Origin: Kudoa neothunni
Lineage: Eukaryota > Cnidaria
Assembly (NCBI GenBank): GCA_964304625.1
Contig: OZ199839.1
Location: forward strand, 11,222,001 to 11,286,000
Direction: 5' to 3'
Length of the DNA: 64,000 nucleotides
This document shows, in pieces, positions 23,268 through 36,110 of the stretch. The notes beneath the pieces are model-generated. The model did not search any database. It was not told the origin of the DNA and saw only the letters and a list, made by a program, of their open reading frames with translations. The position numbers and the translations under genes were made by a program. Within the stretch, counting starts at the first letter, position 1. The number at the start of each line of letters is the position of its first letter.

Positions 23268-24593
23268 CTATTCTACACATCCAGGGCAAAAACCCAATGA
23301 ATTTTTTATATAATCTCTACACAATGTACATATAAACAGTTTGCAGTTGCCGCATTGATGGAAATTTTTATCGGGCAATAATTTGAATTGACTGTTAACA
23401 TTACAAAAATGACAATTCAATGCACGATCATCATCATCTCTTTGTACGGGGATTATATTGGATAGCTTGTCGCCCAAAGAGTGGCACAACAAATACGACC
23501 GAGTGAGATAGGGCGCTTCAACCAACAATAGCGAACAACGATCACACTTGGTGGGTAAACTGCAATATTTGGTATAGCACACTGGGCAAAAATAACCACT
23601 TTTTGAAGCAAACCCAGGCAATGAATCATCAATCTGATCGCTCCTATGACAATTACATAGTACATTGAGATGATTGAATTGAGCATTGTGTTGATTGATG
23701 TTAGGGAACCCCAGTTTAATTAATTTTCCATAACTGCTCTTAGCACTTGAAGGATTGGAGTTGTGTGAATAATTTTCTACGGTACTTTGGCAATGAAGAT
23801 GCTCTCCCATGCAAGCAATAAAATGAGATTCATCAAGAATAACGTTAAAGATCCCATTGGTTTTTGTGACGATTTCTTTAAGCAGATGAAATTCAGCAGC
23901 CAAATGCACCGCGGAAACAATAACTTTGTTCTTTGATAGTAGTTCCACACTTGAATAAACATCACATGGATCGATTGTTGTAAGACTTGCACACACAAAC
24001 AACACCTCTTTGGTAGCTCCATCGGAAATGTGTTGAAAACGATCCAAAGAAAAAGATAGTGCATTTTGAAGTGAAATAGAAGCTCCGATGATAGTCGTAG
24101 AAGTTGCGGATTTTAGAGATATTAGATTTTTCAACGCTTCCAACAATTTAGATGAACCATTCTGAAAAGGGCACAGCAATTTAGTTCCCGAAGAGTACAT
24201 TATTGCCAAACCCAGTTGAGATATGGGGTTCTTTTGGAAGAATTTGCTCACAAAGTCTATCACAACTTTTACCGAACAGAAGAATCTGCTAGGTCTAAGT
24301 TCCATACTCAACATCGCTTCGGATCCATCCAAAATAATCATCACACACCTCAAAAGATTATTATTTGGATTCGAGGTCGACGTTGTTGGTTTAAGATACA
24401 GATCTGTATAGCTGTTAAATTGATCTGTTGCAATATAATGACTAGTGAAATCGGAATCGTGTATTAATGAGCCGTCAGAATTTTCCGCTAATGTTTCCCA
24501 TGGAAGAGCATACTTGTTCATCCAGGTGTAACCAGAATCTTTTATTATATTGGAATCAATTTTTTTAATGTCTTCTCCATTTTTCTCTTCCAT
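23268..24593 (-). CDS. GTF2H2: TFIIH core subunit p44
   Basis: p44/Ssl1 is a core subunit of TFIIH that activates the XPD helicase in nucleotide excision repair and anchors p34. The 441-residue uninterrupted frame has all family parts in order: an N-terminal W-rich stretch (YTWMNKYALPWE), a von Willebrand A domain starting CVMIILDGSEAM with GLAIMYSSGTKLLCPF and EVLFVCASLTTIDPCD, a C4 zinc finger (NCHR...YFCPVCYTKYCSLPTKCDRC), and a C-terminal RING-like C4C4 module (NCHFCN, HQCGNCKLFICTLCRDY, GFCPGCVE at the stop). The start is the ATG at 24593, 54 residues before a conserved region; the frame is open further upstream but lacks another ATG. It is intronless, unlike most large genes in the window. 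Length is slightly above the human 395 residues. Confidence 0.92.
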   Translation of the reverse strand: MEEKNGEDIKKIDSNIIKDSGYTWMNKYALPWETLAENSDGSLIHDSDFTSHYIATDQFNSYTDLYLKPTTSTSNPNNNLLRCVMIILDGSEAMLSMELRPSRFFCSVKVVIDFVSKFFQKNPISQLGLAIMYSSGTKLLCPFQNGSSKLLEALKNLISLKSATSTTIIGASISLQNALSFSLDRFQHISDGATKEVLFVCASLTTIDPCDVYSSVELLSKNKVIVSAVHLAAEFHLLKEIVTKTNGIFNVILDESHFIACMGEHLHCQSTVENYSHNSNPSSAKSSYGKLIKLGFPNINQHNAQFNHLNVLCNCHRSDQIDDSLPGFASKSGYFCPVCYTKYCSLPTKCDRCSLLLVEAPYLTRSYLLCHSLGDKLSNIIPVQRDDDDRALNCHFCNVNSQFKLLPDKNFHQCGNCKLFICTLCRDYIKNSLGFCPGCVE

Positions 24594-24632
24594 AACCGCT
24601 TGAACACCACGATTTAATAAACACAGTCCGCA

Positions 24633-24674
24633 GCTTCGCACGGATAATGTTAGACGCGAAGCTACCGTCTAACA
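24633..24674. promoter_or_regulatory. interleaved inverted repeats upstream of GTF2H2
   Basis: GCTTCGC (24633-24639) pairs with GCGAAGC (24656-24662), and TGTTAGAC (24648-24655) pairs with GTCTAACA (24667-24674). The arms interleave, so only one hairpin can form at a time. The block lies 40-80 bases before the GTF2H2 ATG, in the expected promoter or 5'UTR. Confidence 0.45.
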
Positions 24675-25354
24675 TCGTAAGTATTCGTAGACTTACAAGA
24701 TATAATTTCAGCCAAGTATTTTCTCTTTCAAGCATTTTTTTATAATATTTTTTAGAAAATTATTTAATATAATTATATAAATTAAACTGCGCGACTGAAA
24801 ACACAAACTGTCATTGCCGTAAATTTTAATGTTCGAGGAGTACCAATGACGATGGAACTGACCAAAGAATTAATTTATTATATTAATTTAACATTTGATA
24901 GAGAATTAAAAAAATACAATTGTTCAATTTTTTTGTCTATAATCATTCATAATTTTTAAAATTTAAAAATTACAACAGACCATCTTTTAAATAATTAATT
25001 AATTAAATTGATTAATTATTTTTGTTTGTTTGTTTGTAAATTATAATATTTCATTTAAATAGATTTTGAAAATATAATGCTACAATATTTTTATATATAA
25101 TAATTTTATAGACCTCCGTTGGTGACTAAATATTTGCGTTATGAGGAAATTTTACGTTAAACGTCATTGACAGTATAATTTGAATACTTTAGAATTTTTA
25201 AATCATTAATATATGTATTCAGCAGGAAATCGACTTTTCGTACTTTTAAACTTCTCATTTCTCGTTTACTCTGGAAGTTTCTGTAATAGTAAAGATTTAA
25301 TATTAGAATATCGTATTAAAATTTAGTTTAAAAAAGTTTACAAATAAAGAAAAA
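24675..25354. other. intergenic between GTF2H2 and Tigger element
   Basis: AT-rich spacer; presumably includes the upstream promoter of GTF2H2. No further feature recognised. Confidence 0.4.
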
Positions 25355-26940
25355 ATGGCGAAAATACGAAAAAATCCATCATTGCGGATTTTTCGTAGTT
25401 TTGAGATGGCAGAAAAAAAATAAAAAATTCATAATTATCAAGGAAAAATTTGAAATAATCGAATTCAACATTTGCCTAATAAGGGAGCGAAGGTTGCTAC
25501 TGTTCGACATTTTAAAACTTCCAACAGGTTCAACATTGGATGGCATTCTTCATAAGAGGGAGGAGGTCGTGACATCATTTAAAGGTGGATTACCTTTACC
25601 TTTACCGAAAAGAAAAGAAAAAAATATGATATATGGTGGCAACAAAGAGCTTGATTCTGAAATTTTTTAGTGAAATAATTCGATGCGCTCTATAAAATAA
25701 AGCTATATTCTATTGATATGGATAATAAATGAGAGGATTGCGTTCAAATGACTTGTGTGTGGATTCACCAATAAACGAAGGTTTAAGTTTAAGGGGTTTT
25801 AATTAAGATTCAATCTAAAATGGCAAAAATATCATGATGATTCTTGTTCTGTTGACAACGAAAAAATTAAAAAATGGAATCCGATGTTATTAGGTATAAT
25901 AGAGGACAACTCACCCGATTGTGTTTTGTAACTCGACGAAACTGCGTTATACTATCAGCAACACGAGCTGAAATGTTTGTTTGCTTTATTTTAGATAAGA
26001 GCTATACCGCAACTAAGGAGAATTCCTATAACCGAATAAAAAAAGAGAAAAAAGGATATAAATCATCTTTGGTGCTTTCCTCTCTGGTAAGAAACTTGAT
26101 CCACTGATTATTCGGCATCCTGCTAGACCGAGATGCTCCAAAAATGTTAAAAATCTTCCATTAAAGTATGAGTGCCGCAAAAAACACTAATGGCTGATGA
26201 TATAATTATAAAATATATAACTGTTATAAATAAGTTTTTTAATATAATACAATAAAATAGTTTTGTTACTCAACAATGCAATTTCTAATTTTCATAACGA
26301 TCTGAACCCTATAAAAATGGGGTTTCTTTCTCAAAATACGATATGCGTGTTGCGATCTCCAGATTAGGGTATTATCCAATCGTTCAAAGAAGTGTATAAA
26401 CGAGAAATCATAGAAAAGTTCCTGATATTTATTTACAGAAGCTGACTCTCTCCCAATTTTCCCAGGTTTTCTGGAATCTATGATTTTAACTAAAGAAACG
26501 TGTAAGTCTGTTAGCAATAAGACAATATTAAATTGTTCTAAAGTTGAATTTTCTTCTGCTAACGATAAAGATATAAATAATTAAGTTAAACTCCATGAAA
26601 TGATAAAAATGATGCGGAAATTGACGAGATGATCATAGAGGAAAACGATAATTTTCTATAGATAGTGAAGATTCAGTTAACTTATAGCATAACATAGAAT
26701 AAGTAAAAGAGTCATTATTATAGCGAATAGATACTCACTGAATAAATGCATCAATATGACTCAATACTATATAGGTCATTAGTGGTTCAACAGAGCCGCC
26801 GATCTCTGTTTAATGTACGCGTAGTATTGTTACAATTGATGATGATGATGATATATCCTAAGATTTACGAATCAAAGATATTCCCTCGAAAGAGATTACA
26901 GAATCAATTCAAAAGATTTGAAGTTTCATAATGCGTAATG
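25355..26940 (+). mobile_element. pogo/Tigger transposon, full-length but decayed
   Basis: Starts with MAKIRK at 25355. IIIKEKFEIIEFN and LPTGSTLDGILHKREEVV form the CENP-B-type helix-turn-helix. Then come the first catalytic block (a DE near 25930), KKGYKSSLVLSS (usual GGKKSKDRITVLL), SAKPRCSKNV-like residues and KYEC near 26130-26180, the FLS..T and DQGIIQSFKEVYKREIIEKF block near 26330-26410 (usual LQPMDQGVIxxFK..YR), and acidic residues (AEIDEMIIEENDNF) near 26620. The order is that of complete pogo transposases. Several frame changes and stops are present, and in the third block a stop stands in place of the catalytic aspartate. Terminal repeats and the TA target site were not found. Confidence 0.75.
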
Positions 26941-28046
26941 CGATTGATGAGTACAACTTGGTGATGGAGCTGGAAAGTTTTTTTTTTCAAATGTATTATT
27001 CAAAAAAACTTAGCCAACCTAAGATAACTGATTGTTTCCATAAAGGCGATTCTTAATGTCGCTTATCAGTTACTTTTTGGTTTATAATAGCATTTATTCG
27101 TTAATATTTATCCAAATTGATAATACTTGATGAGATAAGATAAAAAATTCTTATCAGCATTCCCTATCGTTGCAGTATTTTAATTCAAAAATCACTTAAC
27201 TCAAAATTTACAACAGAATAAATTTTTAATTCATCATAAATATGAAACTATAAATAAAATTTATACATAAAATAAATAAGATTTTGAAATAAATGTTAAA
27301 CATCAATTAAAATAAAAAAAATTAAATTTACACATATCAGCAAAATGATTAAACAGGTTTATTTTTTATATTTAATTACTTATGTTAAATTAATCAGAAA
27401 ATGTGATGAATTTTAATGAGAAACCAGTTTAATCACTCCTATAACTATCATAATTTTGATACGCGCATGCTCCAAAAGTAATACCAAAAATCGATTGTCT
27501 ACTGTATAAGAGTAATAAATGAATTGGATTCATTTTTTTGATAAAATTTTAATTTATTGTGAAAATAAGAATATTTAAACGCATACTTTAAAAGAATTGT
27601 TGAATATTGCTAACAAAGAATTTAATTATTACAATTAGGGATATATTCAATTTATGGTATTTTTATTATTTGGTTGATTCGTATTACAATGACGGACCAG
27701 TCGTACGTGCCTTAGCTATTTAACAAATAAAATGGTTCTATCATATTTAAAATGATTTCAAAGATTCTTTAATTTGAGGAATACTCGTTTTAAATAAAAT
27801 ATAAGCATAATTAATAAAAAAAATAATGTCACGTGAGGATCGGTCATAAGTACCTTTTTGCTTTGACCGCTTGATTAGATTAAGCGTTTTTCTTTCATTT
27901 TTTACCTGGGTTAAACAATTAATAAGTTTTTATAGTCACATAAATGTAGTAGCTAGTTTAAAAATGAAGGATAAACATACACACATCTTACTGATATATA
28001 ATAGAGTGGTTTATAACGGTGTCCTCCCTAATTCACAGGAATAACA
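26941..28046. other. intergenic, nothing recognised
   Basis: AT-rich, no gene or transposon seen. An ACGCGCATGC at 27460-27469 resembles the conserved part of the ~230 bp repeat, but the flanks do not match clearly. Confidence 0.35.
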
Positions 28047-28241
28047 ATGGCACAATGTCATTCGCTCCCCAATAATTTAGAAATGGAAGATGATATTATT
28101 TTTAAAGAATTAGGCCTTTCAATTATGGTCTTATTTTATTTGGAAGAGTTTAGCAAATATTTTAAACATCATGGCTCAAAGAAGTGGGTGTTAATGTCTG
28201 ATTCTATTTCGGCTGTTTGCTCGATTTTAAATCGCTTTTAA
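28047..28241 (+). CDS. small unassigned open frame
   Basis: A 64-residue frame from ATG 28047 with helical, slightly acidic character (MEDDIIFKELGL, FYLEEFSKYFKHHG). No family recognised and no splice partner found. It may be a chance frame, an exon or a transposon scrap. A 12-mer TGCGTATGCGCA at 28311-28322, one mismatch from the NRF-1 palindrome, follows it. Confidence 0.2.
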   Translation: MAQCHSLPNNLEMEDDIIFKELGLSIMVLFYLEEFSKYFKHHGSKKWVLMSDSISAVCSILNRF

Positions 28242-28639
28242 AAATCGCATTAAAAAAGCTATTTTTTCAATAATATTTACGCCATAGCTAGCTTTGTGTT
28301 TTAAATCTTTGTGCGTATGCGCAAACACCACGCTATCCTGCCGAGACCAGTGGTACGTGCAATTTCCTTATCCTCAAGGGGATTACATACGACCAACCCA
28401 TGACTGTATTATCATAAACAACAGATATCAATATTCAATCATTGCGAGCACATACAATTTTTTAATTTAGCGTTAAGTAATATGACTCAACTTTACAGAT
28501 CTTTTTGGTTAGGGGTAAATAAAACTAGCAAAAAATTCATAATTTATTGAAATAATTAAATTATATTATTTAGTCTTTACATTGTAAGAAACCATCAAAA
28601 TGTAACCTAAAAAGTTTAGTCTTGGGCGTTTAATTTGCG

Positions 28640-28860
28640 TAATGGGCTATTGGTACGGTAAATAATATTCTGCGGTCGCTCTTTTTGATTACATATAATT
28701 ATTTCTGGGCCCAATGAGTAAAGTGGTGGACCATCTAAGATCAAATATAACAAATTCTAAAAAATTAGATCAGAATAAAGTCTGTGAATAAGAATGGTTG
28801 GAATCAAAAATTTCTATTGCTTAAACGCATATGCCGTTTAGGATTAAAATTTACTGTGTC
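28640..28860 (-). repeat. ~230 bp dispersed repeat, copy 4
   Basis: On the minus strand: TTTTAATCCTAAACGGCATA, ATGCGTTTAAGC, ATTCTTATTCACAGAC, GGGCCCAGAAATAATT, CAGAATATTATTTACCGT. Same order as the other copies. Confidence 0.65.
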
Positions 28861-30514
28861 GGTAACTTCTTCCTTTAAAGTTTAAACATTTTTATTTGAA
28901 AATGTGAATGACTGGTTAGGGAAACATTTATTGAGAGGATCGATTTTAAAACTTAGATTTTTTAGTTATGTATATCGAAGTAACCTTTATTTATTAATAT
29001 CTGTAATATTTAATAAACAAACAAACAAATAAATAAAATTAATTAATTAATTTTAAGATATTAAAATTTATATCGTTTTTACAACGTTTGTGAAAAAATT
29101 TTTAATAAATTCAAAACATTAAAAATGATATGTATTATTAGATGATGTGAATTTTAACTAGCCTTTTAATTTACAATGATATTAGTAAAAAGTATACAGA
29201 TTGAAACAATATAAATCCGGTGTAAAATTAACCTATAAAATAAAAAATAGGTTTATATATAATAAGATAGATCTCAATTCTCATTATGGGTAAAAGATCT
29301 CATTTATATTAGTAGAAAAAATTAAGGTATTTCGGTAACTTTCTTAATATAATAGATGTAGATTACTCCCTCCGAATAAATTGTGAAACTTTCATATAGT
29401 AAATAATATGATTGGAGTATATCATATTAATTATAAACGATATTAAATATTATAAATTCTAATATTTTATAAGAACATTTTTAAAAAGTTGAATCTTTTG
29501 AAAGCATATAACATTTTAAAAAATGGCGAAAGTGAGGTTAAATGTAAATGCTGGTAAATTATGGCGAACTTAAAAAATAATATATAGGGATGTGTGATCC
29601 TTTGCTTGTTTGACGTTAAGTTTATTCTAAGAGGGTAATGAGAGAGAACTTGATTCATTAAATGGATGTTACATTTGTGGCATGGATCACAGCTGGACTC
29701 CTTTGTATAATTTTTACGACCACCGAAATAACGTGTCAGGCGTGACCTTCGTCCATCATTTTCCACATAATCTTGGCGCCTAACTACATAAAATTCGAAA
29801 TCCAATAAATTATTTCGAATAATTAAATTTAAATTAGCCTATATGAAAAAAAAGAAGAACATGAATAGTGTTATTTAAATTACCCATGATCACCAAAGAG
29901 CCACACCCAATAAATATATTGAGAATCAACATGAGTAATGATAATAACTATGAGATGGCAACAATTTTTTAAAATTAAGTGGATAGGATTATTTTTGTTC
30001 ACGTCCTATCGATTTTATGTATTCAAGCTATATAAAACGCATTCACTAGAATTCCATCGAACGCGATTAAACGAGTGAGAATTTTAATAAATTTTTAGGA
30101 AAAAAATAAATTATTGTTTTTACTTTTTTATCTAATTGAAAAGTCATCACCAAATTTTATAATGCGTACCAAAGAGTAGTTAAACAATTAATTACACATG
30201 TGCGGGTTAAAATTTTAATTCTTCAATATTAAAATTAATCTTAAATCATGGGTGTACTCCTGATTTAAAGTCATTGTTCAATTCCCATCTGTCAAAATTG
30301 GGTAACACGTAATTATTTAATGGAATATTTTGAATAAAATTAATTTTTGAATATTCTCCTCTTTTTGTATTGCAAATGGAATATTTTAATAAGAATCTCA
30401 TTTATCTAAATATATAATAGTTATCAAGCCGAAAATTAGTTATTATTTTAATTTACAGGCGACGATCTATAATTATCATTAGGAGATTAATTTGACAAGA
30501 TCTGCTGTGTTGTG
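28861..30514. other. intergenic; one open frame on the minus strand
   Basis: Mostly featureless AT-rich DNA. The 112-residue minus frame at 29467-29805 (RSRLTRYFGGRKN, DPCHKCNIHLMNQV) has a more protein-like N-terminal half than the shadows but matches no family I know; it could be an exon or a transposon scrap. Confidence 0.3.
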
Positions 30515-33466
30515 ATGAACTTCTATCCGGGAATTTTTCAGATCCTCTGCTGTGAGTTAAATTTAATAAAAAATGTTTGTTGAATGTGTCGTAGGGAAAC
30601 TAACCTTTCTGGTTTCAATAACTAGGATAGATAGTGTTCGTGATGCTACATACAACGTTAAGAAAGACCGTACTGGAGATTGGAAACTCCATTTTCAGTT
30701 GAGTGGCACCGAATACAATGGTAAAAAATGCAATATTAAAAGGTATGACAAAGTTCGAAGTGCCTATGAACATATCGCACCATGCGAGTCACCCGGAGTG
30801 GATGTCAGCGGTAACTGTATTAGACAGTGTGATACTGAACTCGTTAATGGTTTGACTGTATTTTCTGCAAGCACAAAATATGTGGAGATTTTCCATGGAG
30901 ATAATCAAGATTTGGTTGCCGCGAAAACCAATGACGGAAATGTATATGGATTTCAGCCGCGTAAATACATTGGCATAGATTAATAATAATGTTATTATTA
31001 GAATTGTTGGTGGATCCAATTGTGAAAGTATCTAATTCAAATAATCAATTAAAATTTGTCACAAAAACATGCCCAGCTGTTAACTGTCCCGTTTATCATA
31101 ACAACGTGAAGTATGAGGATGGCACAGCAGCGCCTGGCGGATGCATGTCGGAGAGCGCGGGTAGCGAGGTTGAATTCGATATGTTTATTGTTGATTACGA
31201 AATACAATGCGAAGAATATCCAAGCTTCTTCTATTATTTACACAATAAATACACGTTAGAGAATACCGAGTTTTTTAAGCCACACTATTACGTGAGTTAC
31301 AAGCAGACTGAGCGTAACAAACTAATTCTGAAGTTTAACAAAATATTTTCCTCTGATATATGTCTTTTCAGTGTTAAACATGGGGAAACTGCAATAACGG
31401 CACATTCATCTAACGATTACGAATCGAAATGCGGTGGTACTAGTGATGAGAGTTGTTATGCACCATGTAAAAATGTTGTATTGAACATAGCGAGTTTTAA
31501 ACCATTCGTCGAAATACTGATTCAAACCAGGTATCACTCTTTAGTTAAAGATGAACGGAAGTCTTCTAACTTTTACGAAGGATATGTATCGAAAAAATTC
31601 GGTATTATTAATTACATTAACTAGTTTTAATAACTGTTCACTTAGCCGTTGCTGGAGCTGACGATGGCACCGATGATTTAGTGAGAAATGAAGTGGCTGA
31701 AGGTTTTGAACTAAATGTACCTTTGTTTAAACCATTATGGTCCGTTAATCCTAAATTTGGAACTTGTGTGGTCAAATACTATGAAGCAAACAAGTTAAAC
31801 CCTGATAAAATTAGAGCTCAGTGTGGAGCGTCACCAGCTAATTGCGTTACTGATTGTGAGGATCCGTTAGCTATAAAAACAACTAACAGAAGGAAAATCA
31901 TATATATTTGAAATAGAGACAGATGGCACAGGTAGTTTGCCTGATCAATTCTATGAGAAGATATTCTATAGATGGTGTAATTATTTTAAAGTTTGATCAA
32001 TAGATTAATTCTTTTATCACAAGCGGAACAATCGATTACTGCTAGTATAAGTAAAACGGCAACACAAAGGGGTATAAATCTAGCTGCCTCTTCTGGTGCT
32101 CCTATAACAAAGACAAGCGTTAAATGTGCCATATATATAAGTCGAGCTGAAGAGGACACATATAGACTTGCCACGTGTGGTACACATCCCTGCATAGGTT
32201 TTCTCGAACAAGAATTTGGGATCACTGAATTAATTCCTGGAAACCCATATAAAATTAAAATTTTCCCTGAAAACCAGTTCGAGATAACAGATGTCGCTTC
32301 CACTGAAACTGGTACTTTAATTTTATTCTTATGAGTAAAATAAGTGTACGAATAGAATATTACACAATTAGTCTCGCTAAGACAGCCGTTGAAGGGGGGT
32401 TTACTTTGGCTGCTACTTTCCAACCGAATGACGCATATAGCAGCAAGGCGCTCTGCTATTACGACATTAAAGTTAAACTAGCAGGTGGAAACAAATTATT
32501 ATATAAGTGTCCATCACCATTCGTACAAACTGATGATTTAAAAGACGAACCCATTACTCCTCCTACCTCGGAAGTAGAAACCCTTGATAACCTACTTGAT
32601 GTGAAAGCTGCGTCATTATATTCTGCAGAGCCATGCGATTCACCATCACTCTGCTCTAATATACCATTTATAGACTTTTATGATTATCTGTACGATTATC
32701 AAGTAACTGTTACTGGGTTCCTTATGTCTCAAGCGACACAAATCGATATTCCGAAAGGTACCCTTTTTGAGATCGTGTTAGCATTTTATAAATAAATTTT
32801 ATATTCGTATTTTGGATAAATTATATAAAATTAGAAGCAACTATTACTGTCGCTACCACCCCAGATAAGATTATTACAGTAACATTAAGACGTGAAACTA
32901 GTAAGCTGTTAGTCACGTCCGTGCTTCCGGCGATTTCTATTGGCGAAAAGAAATGCAAATGGGAACTACGAATCTTAACCACTGATTCCCATAAACTACT
33001 TGATCGAAAATGTTTAGGTATAGCTGGAAGTGACTGTACGGAGCTTCCAACATGCACATCATTTGAAATTGGATCCATCAATGATTACAGTTATGAGTTA
33101 ACTGTTTACTTGAGTGACGACCATACCACCAACGGTGTCACTTCACTGGTAAAAGGTACCAAATATTTATCAGTTAAAGTGATAAAATTATGGTTAATGC
33201 AGAAAATAATGACCCGGGCGTAGTTCAAGGGGACGAAGATGGCACTGGAACCGGATCAACTGAAAAAGCGAAGTATTTATTTGTATGGTTTACTTCGTTT
33301 TTAAAGTGTTCGTAGATGGAAAACGCCTGTGTAATAATTATGAGGTCTGTTTTTGATATAATGAGTATTTAGAATAATCACGTTGGTGGTAGTGGGGTTA
33401 GGCATAATTGGCGTCGTTGTTTTTGTTGTGGTGCGCGCAAAGAATAACAAAAGAAGGAATATTTAG
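30515..33466 (+). CDS. secreted cysteine-rich multi-module membrane protein A (unknown family)
   Basis: Not a family I recognise. Exons: 30515-30551, 30595-30960, 31002-31601, 31646-31976, 32024-32311, 32382-32757, 32835-33155, 33203-33272, 33373-33466; about 826 residues. Exon 1 starts a signal peptide (MNFYPGIFQILC). Six large exons each encode one or two modules of about 100 residues with paired cysteines and alternating hydrophobic strands ending in Y.V.V-type segments, like small beta-sandwich (FN3/Ig-type) domains. A short acidic linker precedes a membrane segment (TLVVVGLGIIGVVVFVVV) and a short basic tail. All introns between modules are in phase 1, so exons are symmetric. Exon lengths 37, 366, 600 and 288 equal those of the paralog at 38457. 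Exon 4 (near 31880) and the start of exon 6 (32382) each carry one extra base relative to the paralog: assembly error, early decay or frameshifting. Confidence 0.8.
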
Positions 33467-34270
33467 CTTCTTTCACATCATCTCATAGGTTAAAAATTCG
33501 TCTAAATAAACTACATGATTATTATTATTTTATCGTTACCGAATTTGTTTTTTTCAAAGATTGACCGCGCTAAGTCTAGTAATATTCAAATGAATTATAT
33601 TAACTGTAAGTATAAAATTATACATAATTCTGTGTATGACAACTATAGAAACATCACAAGAAAATGTCTTAGTAATATTAAGTTTATACAAATTAGATTG
33701 TTTAATTGTAGAAATAAGAATTTTATACAAATATATAGATGACTTGAATAATTTTATTGAATTACATTTTTTGTAAAAAGTATTTTAAATTATAGTTATT
33801 ATTATTTTTACAGAATAAAATTTTAACACTTACGGGGCAGAGTGGGATGCCTGGGGAGCCAAAAAGTATATTCATTAATTTTAATTATTAAATTAGCTTT
33901 TTGTATTATGTGTAATCTTCCAACAAGATTAGAATTTGTCCTTTATAAAATTTATATTGTTATTAATTGAAAAATATAATTAAATATGACACTTTTAAAT
34001 AATAATTTTAATTATTTTTGATTCCTATCAATTCCCTGAGATTCAATATACATCATAAACATATTTAGGCTATATTCTAAATCATTTCAAAAATTAAAGC
34101 TGAATATAGCCAACAGTGTTTTATTTTGAACTCTCCACGACAAAATCAGATGAATTACAGGATTATTCAGAGATTATTCAAGAAGTTTAGCGAGTAATAC
34201 GCTAATAACTTGGTTTTGTAATTATCTACGATTTATAACTAGATTTTCCGAAAACTTTTAAAAATCCTTT
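33467..34270. other. intergenic, nothing recognised
   Basis: AT-rich 3' flank of the first surface-protein gene. No further feature recognised. Confidence 0.4.
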
Positions 34271-35450
34271 AAAAAGAAATTTTTTACGAAGAAGATTTAA
34301 ATGATAATATCTATGATTTCATCAGTGGAGGATTTTTGTTGAATGTGACAGAATTTGATGGTCATTTTTCAAATGAATCAAATCTTATGTATATGTCGAA
34401 AACCATGTAGATATAGATAGCTAAGAAATTAATGATGACGAAACTAACAAAATGTCAAGGAAAGTGCCTATGTTTAAATCCTTTTTTTAATTGAGACTAT
34501 GTGTACATCAAAAAAGTGTGAATAATTCACAAGTTTGTTACTGTCGAGTCTGACTCTATAACGATAAAAAATTGTGTTTGATATATTTCCTCTGCGTTCA
34601 TGTTCTACTTTCCTAATTTTGTGCTACAAAAAGCCTATTTTTCAATAAAAATCACGGCAATCTACTGATTACTATAAAAATATAAGCACAGTAGCAATGA
34701 CGGAATTAAATAGCTTTTCTCTGAATTTTAATTGCGCCAGGTCTTTTTTGTGGATCTAGGCTACTGATGTAAAACATTTGGTAAATGCATCCTTTATTTT
34801 AACAGCCGTACTTTCAACTGCAATTTTAAGAGCCCGACTACTCATGCTTATTTACCGAATCATTCGTTTTCGATAATAGGTCAACAAGAGAATCAAGAGT
34901 TAAAAATTCCCAATATAAATTTGATTAAACTATTTAGGAATCTGAAAAATATAATTCATCCAATTTACATATAACAATTTACGAATTATGAAGGAATGGT
35001 AAGATTCCATGTTAGATGTACTTTTCATGAAATTATGAGTTTCCGCGGACGTAAATACCTCATACTTCTTGAAAGTTTAACTATGTGGAGGAGAAATCGA
35101 TAAGATTAAAAATGCAAGCAATATGAGAAGGTTGTAAAAGATCTCGTGAGTCCTCATTTTATGACACTGGACGAGGATACGTCATCGATAACTTTCTCAG
35201 CTCGGTTCCTTCAGCATTATTCTTGTCAGGAAAAAATATTACGATTATTTTGAAACTGAGAAAAAATAACTAATTATAACAAAAATTCTTCGAAACAACA
35301 CCAACCAAAATGAGCTATCTTCAATTTTTTTTGGATTCTCACATTACCTGATGACAATAGTATCATATATTCCAAATCAGAATGATGATGCTATTACAGT
35401 AGTTAACCGATAATACATAATCCCCTAGAGGCCATCAAAAAAAGTGCGTA
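34270..35450 (+). mobile_element. piggyBac relic, second old copy
   Basis: Fragments of a piggyBac transposase in order: MSFRGRK (usual FRGRC) near 35037, VVKDLVSPHF near 35125 (usual VV-DLC-PY), GRGYVIDNFLSSVPSALFL near 35170-35230 (usual GRNVT-DNFFTS..LA), and ITIILKLRKNN (usual LT-VGT-RKNK). Stops and frame changes are frequent. The residues differ from both other piggyBac copies, so this is a third lineage or a very old one. Ends not found. Confidence 0.65.
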
Positions 35451-35569
35451 TTAAACATTGCAACTGATAATACGCATTGTGGATGCGTGCGCATTTATGT
35501 TTTATTTATTTAAATAGAATAACAAATAAACATTATTAAGATTATTTGACTGAAAAATAATATATCCTT

Positions 35570-36110
35570 TTACACCGTGATAAAATTTTGTGAATGGCCA
35601 GTTCTAAAAAATTATAAATACTATATTTTATTTCTTGTTCATCATTTAAGGCAATAAGAAAATTTTATTTTTACTTTTACTTTAAAATCTGTATTTATGT
35701 GCTGCTATAACATACTTTAATTGACATCTAGCATCGTCTTGAAATAAAATTTATTCTATTTTCATTTTCATTTTGATGGGAATGATCATTATTTGATAGA
35801 TATCTCAAAAAAATTTTTCTATTCGTTCAAAAATTCAACCGTCAGAATTAAAATTCTCCCCTCGTTTTCAACAAAAACAATTTAATCTACGTGGCTTGGC
35901 CAAAAAAGTACTTATATACGTTAGTCACGTGATAAAATAGATTGGAAATTACCTAGTTTAATTCAAAAATATACAACGTTTCATCTAACATAAACTTTAA
36001 ATACGTCGTATCGAGGAAAATATATATTATCGGATGTGCGTAATATCGATCGAATTTCATAATAGCTTGAATGAATAGTAAAGGGGACAAATTTCTGCGT
36101 TGAAATATTT
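35570..36110 (+). repeat. unclassified ~520 bp repeat, inverted partner of 55.1 kb
   Basis: Matches the reverse complement of 55130-55650 over its length with many substitutions. Landmarks are AAATTATAAATACTAT, TATTCTATTTTCATTT, ATTCAACCGTC, CTACGTGG and GTCACGTGA, all in the same order. No coding trace or terminal repeats were seen; probably a non-autonomous DNA element. Confidence 0.6.
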
